Assembly: GCA_016928575.1 (NCBI GenBank)
Contig: JAFGKK010000002.1
Location: forward strand, 1-64,000
DNA length: 64,000 nucleotides
Source of the DNA: Anaerolineales bacterium
GTDB taxonomy: Bacteria > Chloroflexota > Anaerolineae > Anaerolineales > RBG-16-64-43
Direction: 5' to 3'
The position numbers and the translations under genes are program-made. The notes beneath the pieces were generated by a model. That model saw only the letters and a program-made list of their open reading frames with translations, was not told the origin of the DNA and ran no database searches. Below, piece after piece: positions 16,647 through 23,267 of the stretch; position 1 is the stretch's first letter; the number at the start of each line of letters is the position of its first letter.

Positions 16647-17651
16647 ATGCCTTTGGCTCCCGAGGAAATCCGCAGCGCGGTGGATTGGCTTCTGGAAAAG
16701 CAGGATCCCGGCGCGCGTTGCCTCGCGCTCCGGGATCTTTGTCGGGACCGGGAAGGGGCCGCGAAGGAAAGGAAGCGGGCGCACGCCGAGGGGCCGATCG
16801 CGGCGATCCTCTCCAAGATGGCCCCCGAAGGTTATTGGTCGAAGAGCGGCCCGGGGTACAACCCGAAATATTTTTCCACGGTGTGGTCGATCATCCAGCT
16901 GGCGGAACTCGGCGGATCGGTCGAGGCGGACAAGCGGATCGCACGGGCTTGCGGATATTTCCTCGACCACGGGTTGGCGCCGGGCGGCCAGGTCACCGCA
17001 TCCGGCGCGCCCTCCGGAACCGCGGATTGCCTGCAGGGCAATATGGTCTGGGCGCTGGCGGCGCTGGGCTGCGAGGATCCGCGGCTGGACCGCGCGTACG
17101 AGTGGATGGCCCGCAGCGTCACCGGCGAAGGGATTGCCCCGCTGACGGAGAAGAACGCCGAACGCCGCTATTACGCGGGCCAGTGCGGTCCGGATTTCGC
17201 CTGCGGATCGAACAACAAGAAGCCCTGCGCCTGGGGCGCGGTGAAGGTGATGCGCGCCTTCAGCGTCCTCCCCGAAAAAAAGAGAAATCCGCTGATCCGG
17301 CGCGCGATCGACCGCGGGAAAAAATTCCTCTTCAGCGCGGATCCCGCCACCGCCGCCTACCCCTGCGGATGGACGGCCAAGCCCAGCCAGAGCTGGTTTA
17401 AGTTCGGGTTTCCGGTCTTTTACGTCACCGATGTGCTGCAGATCCTCGAGGTCCTGACGGCGCTGGGATGCGGCGCGGACCGCCGGTTGAAAAACCTCGT
17501 CGGCCTGGTGGAGGGGAAGCGGACCCAAGAGGGCCGATGGCTCCTGGAATACGGGTACGCGGGGAAGACGTGGATCGATTACGGCCCAAAAAAGAAACCC
17601 AGCAAATGGGTGACTTTGAGGGCATTGCGGGCGTTGGGGGCAAGTGTTTAG
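16647..17651 (+). CDS. Terpenoid-cyclase/prenyltransferase-fold protein
   Basis: A 334-residue all-helical protein. Repeated stretches such as YNPKYFSTVWSIIQLAELG, DCLQGNMVWALAALG, GRWLLEYGYAGKTWIDYG and VTLRALRALGA fit the alpha/alpha barrel repeats of squalene-cyclase-like and prenyltransferase proteins. The catalytic DxDD motif of squalene-hopene cyclases is not seen, so it is probably not a cyclase. A Cys-containing segment (CGPDFACGSNNKKPCAWGA) could bind metal. Start supported by AAAGGAGGG upstream. Proteins like this are sometimes misnamed as nitrogen-fixation proteins; nothing here supports that. Confidence 0.7.
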   Translation: MPLAPEEIRSAVDWLLEKQDPGARCLALRDLCRDREGAAKERKRAHAEGPIAAILSKMAPEGYWSKSGPGYNPKYFSTVWSIIQLAELGGSVEADKRIARACGYFLDHGLAPGGQVTASGAPSGTADCLQGNMVWALAALGCEDPRLDRAYEWMARSVTGEGIAPLTEKNAERRYYAGQCGPDFACGSNNKKPCAWGAVKVMRAFSVLPEKKRNPLIRRAIDRGKKFLFSADPATAAYPCGWTAKPSQSWFKFGFPVFYVTDVLQILEVLTALGCGADRRLKNLVGLVEGKRTQEGRWLLEYGYAGKTWIDYGPKKKPSKWVTLRALRALGASV

Positions 17652-17720
17652 TTGTTTTTCGCGAAAACGTCCAGATTCAGAACGGCGTTTTTCATGGATG
17701 GAAGGAATGGGTGCCGCCGA

Positions 17721-18161
17721 ATGGAGACATGCATCTTCTGTCGAATAATCAGGCGGGATACTCCCGCCTCCGTGGTCTTCGAAGACGAGGAGATTCTGGC
17801 GTTTATGGATATCCAGCCGGTGAATCCCGGCCATGTGCTGGTGATCCCGAAACGCCATTGGGCGTCTCTTTCCGATATTGCGCCGGAGGCATTCGCCCGT
17901 GTTTCCGCCGTCTCGCAGAAGGTGGCCGCAGCCCTTCGGCGGAGCGGCATCCGCTGCGAAGCGGTAAATCTGATCCTGGCCGACGGGGAGGCGGCCGGTC
18001 AGGAGGTATTCCATCTGCACATGCACGTCATCCCGCGGTTTGCCGGAGACGGCTTTGGATTTCAGTTCAATCCGGGATACGCGCAACTCCCCGAACGCCG
18101 GGAATTGGATGAATGCGCGCGCCGAATTCACTCCGCGATGACATCGATTCCCCGGCCTTAA
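17721..18161 (+). CDS. HIT family hydrolase
   Basis: A 146-residue histidine-triad protein. The start METCIFCRI carries the C-x2-C zinc pair, and the active site H98-L-H100-M-H102 (HLHMHVIPR) is intact, with PGHVLVIPKRH earlier. Members hydrolyse AMP-linked nucleotides (AMP-lysine, Ap4A and similar). ATG 17721 is chosen because it begins the family domain; an in-frame ATG at 17694 would add nine residues. The methyltransferase-GNAT gene starts 22 nt downstream. Confidence 0.9.
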   Translation: METCIFCRIIRRDTPASVVFEDEEILAFMDIQPVNPGHVLVIPKRHWASLSDIAPEAFARVSAVSQKVAAALRRSGIRCEAVNLILADGEAAGQEVFHLHMHVIPRFAGDGFGFQFNPGYAQLPERRELDECARRIHSAMTSIPRP

Positions 18162-18183
18162 GACCGTCGCCCCGGGGTCCGGC

Positions 18184-19662
18184 ATGAAATCCCATTTGTT
18201 CCGGCTTTGGTATTCGATTCAATATTGGTTTCACCCGCCCTGGGATACGGGCATCCCCGCTCCGGAGTTGGTGCGGACGATCGCGGATCTTCCTCCCGGA
18301 CGGGCGATCGACATCGGATGCGGAACGGGGACCAACCTGAGGTTTCTGGCGGAGCGCGAATGGCGCGTCACCGGGGTGGATTTCACCCCCCGCGCGATCG
18401 CCAAAGCCCGCCGGAAGCTTAGCTCGTTCTCCCCGACCCTGATCGTCGCGGATGTGACCGATCTGGCCTCGCTGTCCTTGCCGGGCCCCTATGATTTGGC
18501 GCTCGACATGGGTTGTTTCCACGGATTATCTCCGGAGGAACGGAAGCGGTATGCGGCGGGACTGGCGCGCTGGATCCGGCCGGGGGGGATCTATTTGTTG
18601 TACGCTTGGCAGCCGGCCTTCCCCGGGGATTCCGACGGCGTCTCGCGGGAAAATGTGGGGCGGTGTTTTTCGAAGGATTTCGTCCTGTGGCGCTACGAGC
18701 AGGGAACAGGGCATCCCTCGGCCTGGTATTATTTCCACCGTAAAAAATTTTCAAAGAGAACTGATTTTCGCAACTCAGGCAGTCCGTTGAAACGGTCGGC
18801 GGAAAGCATGAAAGTCCACTCCTACAACGACGCCGTCGAATTCCTCGCTTCCGCCGGGCCGGCATTGGAAGCCCGCGAAGTGTTGAACAGCTTGATGCTG
18901 GGAATCTGCGGCCAGATCGTGAAGCACCCGGAACGCTATCCTCCCAAGGTGTGTTTGAAAACCGTCGAGGCCGCGGGCGCCCCGGCCCTCGCCGCGACGA
19001 TGACCCCGCCGCAGAAACTGATCGTTGCCGGTGCAGGCGAAGCATGGGGAGAGAGCACGGAGGCGCTCGCGGCATCTCTGATCCATGAGGGATGGAGAAT
19101 CTCCGGCGTAATCGGTCCCGGTCCGCTGGCCGGGGCGGTGAGTGAGAAACTGGCGGCGGCCGGCGGATGCCGCTTCCAAACGGAACACCGGCTGCGGTTG
19201 TACAGCCTATCCGGCGTGGAGACGGCGGTCGGCGCCCGCGGCCGGTTGCGGCAGGCGTCGGCCGCGGAACTCGAGACGGCGCGGGTATGGTGGCATGCGG
19301 CGCGGGTTGAGATGTTCGGCAAGGCGGATCTTGAAGAATCCCGCCGCTCGGCGGGATACCGGCTGGGGGACGGAGAGCTTTACCTTTGGGAGGATCGCGA
19401 ACCGGTTTGCATGGCCGTCTCCACCCGTCCGACGAAAAGCGGAATCTGCATCGGCATGGTCTACACGCCGCCGGACTTCCGCAACCGGGGGTATGCCACC
19501 GCCTGCGTCGGAGAGCTCTGCCGCCGGATGTTGTCTGAAGGCCGTGCCTTTTGCACCTTGTTCGCGGATTTGGCCAATCCGATCTCCAACCGCATTTATA
19601 TGAACATCGGATTTCGACCGGTCGGCGACTTCGAGGAGTATGGTGTTCTTGAGGGGGATTAA
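18184..19662 (+). CDS. Methyltransferase-GNAT two-domain protein
   Basis: A continuous 492-codon frame encoding two enzymes. Residues 1-200 are a SAM-dependent methyltransferase (AIDIGCGTGTN near residues 41-51, DMGCFHGL, RPGGIYLLYAW). From Met209 (ATG 18808) a GNAT protein begins: MKVHSYNDAVEFL, an N-terminal helical domain, and a C-terminal acetyltransferase core GMVYTPPDFRNRGYATACVGELC and DLANPISNRIYMNIGFRPV. The link region is AT-rich with a run of six A. One extra A would end the methyltransferase with TGA at about 18770 and leave a separate GNAT gene with GGAAAG before ATG 18808. So this may be a true fusion or two genes joined by an indel. Confidence 0.8.
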   Translation: MKSHLFRLWYSIQYWFHPPWDTGIPAPELVRTIADLPPGRAIDIGCGTGTNLRFLAEREWRVTGVDFTPRAIAKARRKLSSFSPTLIVADVTDLASLSLPGPYDLALDMGCFHGLSPEERKRYAAGLARWIRPGGIYLLYAWQPAFPGDSDGVSRENVGRCFSKDFVLWRYEQGTGHPSAWYYFHRKKFSKRTDFRNSGSPLKRSAESMKVHSYNDAVEFLASAGPALEAREVLNSLMLGICGQIVKHPERYPPKVCLKTVEAAGAPALAATMTPPQKLIVAGAGEAWGESTEALAASLIHEGWRISGVIGPGPLAGAVSEKLAAAGGCRFQTEHRLRLYSLSGVETAVGARGRLRQASAAELETARVWWHAARVEMFGKADLEESRRSAGYRLGDGELYLWEDREPVCMAVSTRPTKSGICIGMVYTPPDFRNRGYATACVGELCRRMLSEGRAFCTLFADLANPISNRIYMNIGFRPVGDFEEYGVLEGD

Positions 19663-19747
19663 ATCGAATCCGCGAAGTGCTCGCAGAGACACCGGAAGGG
19701 CATCCAGAATAGATTGTGCAAAACCCTCGTGCTTTTGGTGGATTTCT

Positions 19748-20650
19748 TCAGACGGCCTGGGGCGACGGATCCCAGACGGGCCAGGGGACCTGGATCCAGG
19801 AAGTGTAACCGTGTTTTTCGGCGGCATAGAGCCTGGCTCCGGAAAGTTGCGAGCATCCGGGCTCGTCGGGGATCACCACCGCGGGATTGGCAACGTTGAC
19901 TCCGGTGTAGCCGACCGGGGCGAAATACAGCTGTCCGGCGTGACAAACCCAGGCTTCCACCAGGTAGCCGCGGTAGTCGTCCTCGGTCATCCAGATCGAT
20001 TGCCACATGACGGTGACGTTGTTCCCGTCGCGCCAGGCTTCAACGACTCTGACCGGCCGGTAGAGTTCGGAGGCGGGCAGCAGCGAGGTGTAAGGCGGCG
20101 CGTCGAACACGTCCCCGCGGACGACTTCCACCAGCGAGGAATTGACCCAGCAGATGTTTACCCCTCCGACCGCGCGGACATACAACCAGACGCTCGGCTC
20201 CCAGATTCCGGATTGCTTCTGGGCGAGGATTTCCCGCCAGCCGATCACTTCCATCAGGTTGCCCTCAAACAGGTCGTACTCGTACAGGTAGCCCACTCCC
20301 GGGCCGTACCGGCATTGCGACCACATTCGGACGCGGATCCGGGGCGGGGAGTAGGTGGGGGTCGGGGTGGGCGTGGATGCGGCCGTGGCCGTGCCGGTGG
20401 TCGTGGGCGTTCCGGTCGGGGTCGGACTTGTATCGGGCGTGAACGACGGGCTGGCGGTCACGGGGATTTCGACGATCCGGGTGACTTCGACGGTGTGGAC
20501 CGCCGTGTGGACGACGGGGGAGGGGGGCGCCGCCGTGCCCGCCGCGGGGGAAGGCGGCGGATGGCAACCGGCGGACATCCAGGCCAGGAAGCCTCCGCAG
20601 ACGACAACCGCACCAATCCGGAGCGGAGCCGGGGAATGTAAGGATGCCAT
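19748..20650 (-). CDS. Lipoprotein with SH3-like and Thr/Pro-rich regions
   Basis: A 300-residue lipoprotein. The lipobox M-S-A-G-C gives lipid Cys29. A Thr/Pro linker (about 60-95, PTPTGTPTTTGT..) follows, then a bacterial-SH3-like stretch (VRMWSQCRYGPGVGYLYEYDLFEG..WEPSVWLYVRAVGG..CWV) and a C-terminal domain of unknown family with two Cys. The SH3-like parts of such proteins usually bind cell-wall components, which is inference here. The start at 20650 fits AGGA eight nt upstream and the promoter 18 nt upstream; a longer in-frame form has no support. Confidence 0.75.
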   Translation of the reverse strand: MASLHSPAPLRIGAVVVCGGFLAWMSAGCHPPPSPAAGTAAPPSPVVHTAVHTVEVTRIVEIPVTASPSFTPDTSPTPTGTPTTTGTATAASTPTPTPTYSPPRIRVRMWSQCRYGPGVGYLYEYDLFEGNLMEVIGWREILAQKQSGIWEPSVWLYVRAVGGVNICWVNSSLVEVVRGDVFDAPPYTSLLPASELYRPVRVVEAWRDGNNVTVMWQSIWMTEDDYRGYLVEAWVCHAGQLYFAPVGYTGVNVANPAVVIPDEPGCSQLSGARLYAAEKHGYTSWIQVPWPVWDPSPQAV

Positions 20651-20667
20651 TCGTGATCCTGGCCGAC

Positions 20668-20676
20668 ATTCTAACA
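20668..20676 (-). promoter_or_regulatory. Extended -10 promoter of the SH3-like lipoprotein gene
   Basis: On the minus strand the sequence is TGT-TAGAAT, 17 nt before the ATG at 20650, predicting a leader of only about ten nt. Confidence 0.55.
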
Positions 20677-20834
20677 TCGCCTGTGCGGATTGTTTAGCCG
20701 GCGGCGCCCGAAGCGCGGGACTGCACAAGGGACTTTTGTTTCCCGCCCGGATTTTCCATCCTGTGATACACTTATTTTCCATCCTCATTGTTCCCCTGCA
20801 GGGGGACTCATTCGCCGGCTTCAATGGAGAAGCA

Positions 20835-21152
20835 ATGGAGACGAAATTGTACGTTGGCAATCTGCCGTATTCCACCACGGAGGAGGACTTGCGGGATCTG
20901 TTTTCGCAGGCCGGCTCGATCAAATCCGTCACGATCATCAAGGACCGCGACACCGGTCGTTCCAAGGGATTTGGCTTCGTGGAGATGGAAACCCAGGCGG
21001 AAGCTCAGCAGGCGATCAGCATGCTGAAAGAAACCAAGCTGGGGGAGCGCGCCCTGACCGTCAACCTGGCCCGGCCGCGTGAAGACCGCGGCGGGCGCGG
21101 ATTCGACAAGGGGCGCGGGGGCGGCCGCGGCGGATTTCGCCGGGATTGGTGA
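20835..21152 (+). CDS. RRM-domain RNA-binding protein
   Basis: A 105-residue single-RRM protein: RNP2 LYVGNL at 5-10 and RNP1 KGFGFVEM at 44-51, followed by a Gly/Arg-rich tail (GGRGFDKGRGGGRGGFRRDW). Bacterial members of this type (cyanobacterial Rbp-like) bind single-stranded RNA and often respond to cold. A leader of some 60 nt contains CCCCTGCAGGGG, a 12-base palindrome. Two terminators follow the stop directly. Start supported by GGAGAAGCA before ATG. Confidence 0.92.
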   Translation: METKLYVGNLPYSTTEEDLRDLFSQAGSIKSVTIIKDRDTGRSKGFGFVEMETQAEAQQAISMLKETKLGERALTVNLARPREDRGGRGFDKGRGGGRGGFRRDW

Positions 21153-21162
21153 CCGGAAACCT

Positions 21163-21188
21163 TTCCGCCCCGGCGGGAACCGTTTTTT
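21163..21188 (+). terminator. Rho-independent terminator after the RRM gene (first of two)
   Basis: TTCCGCC and GGCGGGAA pair with one bulged G, followed by six T (21183-21188). Confidence 0.7.
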
Positions 21189-21202
21189 CTGCCGTAATAT
21201 CG

Positions 21203-21239
21203 GCGCCCAACCGGAATCTCCGGCCGGGCGCTTTTTTTT
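21203..21239 (+). terminator. Rho-independent terminator (second of two)
   Basis: Outer stem GCGCCC / GGGCGC and inner stem CCGGA / TCCGG, then eight T (21232-21239). This is the strongest terminator in the window. It lies inside the longest possible frame of the following hydrolase, which argues that the hydrolase starts further downstream. Confidence 0.85.
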
Positions 21240-21265
21240 CCGAGTGGATTGGAGAGGAGGAGCGG

Positions 21266-22255
21266 ATAACCGGCTGGATTATTCTACTCGCCGCGTGCGT
21301 CCTCGCCGCCGGCGCCTTCCTTTTTCGTCCCTTGCCCGACATTCCCTTCCGCCCCCGCCTTCGTCCGGCGCGGGATTACGCCGAGGCCGTCGCGAGGATC
21401 TTGGCGTGGCAGGCGAAGGAGGCGGCGCGCGTCCTTCCCGAGGCGCGCATCCGGTTTCTGACCCATGGGCGCCGGACCGAGCAGGCGGTCGTTTTCGTCC
21501 ATGGGTACACCAACTGCCCGGAGCAGTTCGCCAAGTTCGGGGAACTGGTTTTTCAGGCGGGGTTCAATGTGTTGATTGCGAATCTGCCCCGCCACGGCTT
21601 GCCGGATCGGATGACCATCGAACATGCGGGCCTCACGGCGGAGGAACTGGCTGAGTACGCGGATGAAACGGCCGATATCGCCCGCGGATTGGGCGAGCGG
21701 GTGACCTTTGCCGGTATCTCGCTTGGCGGCGTGGTCAGCGCCTGGGTTTGGGCGTCCCGCCCCGATATTCCCTCCGCGGTCCTGATGGCGCCGGTGTTCG
21801 GTTTGAAACCCGTCCCCGCGGGATTGACGGTCCCCGCCGTCAACCTGTTCTCGGCCCTTCCGAATTTCTTCAGCTGGTTTCACCCGGGGAAACGGATGGC
21901 GGGGACGCCGGATTATACCTACCCGCGGTTCTCGACCCGCGCCCTGAGTCAAATCCTCCGGATGGGTGCCGCCGCCCGGCGGCGCGCCGAACGCAATCCC
22001 CCCGCCGGCAAGGAGTTGTTGCTCATCGTCAATCCTCGGGATTGGGCGGTGAACAATTCCTTGGCCTGCCGGATCGTCGACCGCTGGCGGTGCCTCGGGG
22101 CATCGGTTGCGATTCGCCGGTTGGATGAATCCTGGGAGCTGGAGCACGATTTCGTCGATCCCGGCCAGCCCGGTCAACCGATCGGCCGAGTCTATCCGTT
22201 GTTGCTGGAATGGATGGGCGGGAGGAAAACGCCTGCGCCGTCCGCGGAAGGCTGA
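21266..22255 (+). CDS. Alpha/beta-hydrolase, membrane-anchored (serine aminopeptidase/monoglyceride-lipase-like)
   Basis: About 329 residues. A hydrophobic anchor (WIILLAACVLAAGAFLF) is followed by an alpha/beta-hydrolase: VVFVHGYTNCPEQF at the oxyanion site, nucleophile Ser in GISLGGVV, and a final segment LLIVNPRDWAVN (acid) and ELEHDF (His). The start is a puzzle. The only common start codon upstream is TTG 21146, which overlaps the RRM stop and would place two strong terminators inside the coding sequence. A very good GGAGAGGAGGAG lies just before ATA at 21266, which would give MTGWIILL... if it were ATG. I place the start there provisionally. No promoter is clear. Confidence 0.75.
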   Translation: MTGWIILLAACVLAAGAFLFRPLPDIPFRPRLRPARDYAEAVARILAWQAKEAARVLPEARIRFLTHGRRTEQAVVFVHGYTNCPEQFAKFGELVFQAGFNVLIANLPRHGLPDRMTIEHAGLTAEELAEYADETADIARGLGERVTFAGISLGGVVSAWVWASRPDIPSAVLMAPVFGLKPVPAGLTVPAVNLFSALPNFFSWFHPGKRMAGTPDYTYPRFSTRALSQILRMGAAARRRAERNPPAGKELLLIVNPRDWAVNNSLACRIVDRWRCLGASVAIRRLDESWELEHDFVDPGQPGQPIGRVYPLLLEWMGGRKTPAPSAEG

Positions 22256-22285
22256 TGGGACCGCGAGTAAGAAAACGGATCGCCA

Positions 22286-22510
22286 AAGCCTCCCCCTCAT
22301 TCGCCCGCCCGTCGCTTATCCTCGCTTCGCTTGGGACAGGTGCTCGGGATAAATGCTCAGGACAAGATTCCAGGCCCGATAAGAGCCGAAAAAGGATGTG
22401 CTTCTTCGAAGCTGTCAATCTAGAGAGAGGGGCTGGGAGAAAAAATCCCGGAACGTCTGTCCCGCACTCCGCACAGGACAATGACGCCAGGAAGGGATGG
22501 GGGAAAATGT
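22286..22510. repeat. MITE-like dispersed repeat, copy B
   Basis: It shares with 102-300 the motifs CCTCCCCCTCATYCGCCC, GGGCTGGGAGAA, ATCCCG, TGTCCCGC, GGACA.TGACG and GGGATG in the same order. It is longer than copy A because of extra sequence at about 22310-22430. Confidence 0.5.
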
Positions 22511-22612
22511 TACTCCTCAGGCATCTTATTTCAACTGAATAATCTCAATACAACACCACCAGTGTAATAGGTTTTATCCGTCACCCCGGCGTGGCTCCCC
22601 CGCGCCCGCCCT

Positions 22613-22654
22613 CGCGCCCGCCCTCGCGAAGCGAGGGGAGCGAGGGAAGCGGGG
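22613..22654. repeat. GC-rich dispersed repeat with CCTCGCGAAGCGAGG hairpin
   Basis: The reverse complement of this 42-base stretch matches 52397-52438 at roughly 38 positions by eye, and a more diverged copy lies at 23036-23096. Confidence 0.5.
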
Positions 22655-22829
22655 TTCGAAGCCGCGGGGTCCTGTATCTATTGAAGATTCCCTGGATGCC
22701 GGCTAATTCCCCTCCGGCAAAGAACACGCCGAGGGCGGACGCCGGTATGACGATCGCCAGCTGAGGAGTAACAAATTTTTTTTCGACCGTTGACGATTTT
22801 CTTGTCTCGGGGCGAGCGGATTGAAATCG

Positions 22830-22966
22830 CTGAAAAAGTACGGATAGTTGGTCGAGTAGCCCCGAAGGGGCGTTGCGAGACCACAGAAATATCGAAGAAC
22901 AAGGTTGTTCAGCCGTCATTCAGTGGTCTCGGTACGCACAAACCGCTACTCGACCGCCTTTTTCAG
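22830..22966. repeat. Nested inverted-repeat element, 137 bp, MITE-like
   Basis: Ends CTGAAAAAG (22830-22838) and CTTTTTCAG (22958-22966) are inverted repeats. Inside, GGTCGAGTAGC (22850-22860) pairs with GCTACTCGACC (22945-22955), and GCGAGACCAC (22875-22884) with GTGGTCTCG (22923-22931). AATC flanks both ends and could be a target duplication. No coding capacity. Confidence 0.65.
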
Positions 22967-23035
22967 TAATCTCAGAATTAAGAAAGACCCAGGGGTGTGC
23001 AAGAGAAGGATCAGTATTTGCTAAAGGGCTATGCC

Positions 23036-23096
23036 CGTGCCCGCCCTCACGTCCGCACTCGTGAAGCGAAGGGAGCGGGCGGGAGAATGAAGCGGG
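23036..23096. repeat. Diverged copy of the GC-rich dispersed repeat
   Basis: CGTGCCCGCCCTCACG..GTGAAGCGAAGGGAGCG..GAAGCGGGG follows the layout of 22613-22654 with substitutions and insertions. Confidence 0.4.
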
Positions 23097-23267
23097 GCGG
23101 ACGCATCGGGCTTTCAGCGAGGAATAACGGCATCCCGCCGAAACCGCGCGGAAGCGGCATACTGCCGGCGGCGGGGAATTTCTTTGCCAAGCCGTCCTTA
23201 CACTTCGCGGAAAACCCCAAGATGGGTTTCGACGGACGGCCGGGGCGTTGACATTCCCCGCGGTGTT

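Larger units (their letters stand above)
22256..23267. other. Repeat-rich spacer, about 1 kb
   Basis: No gene is supported here. The stretch contains four separate repeat elements, listed individually (22286-22510, 22613-22654, 22830-22966, 23036-23096), and otherwise unremarkable sequence. It may be a landing site for small mobile elements. Confidence 0.6.
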
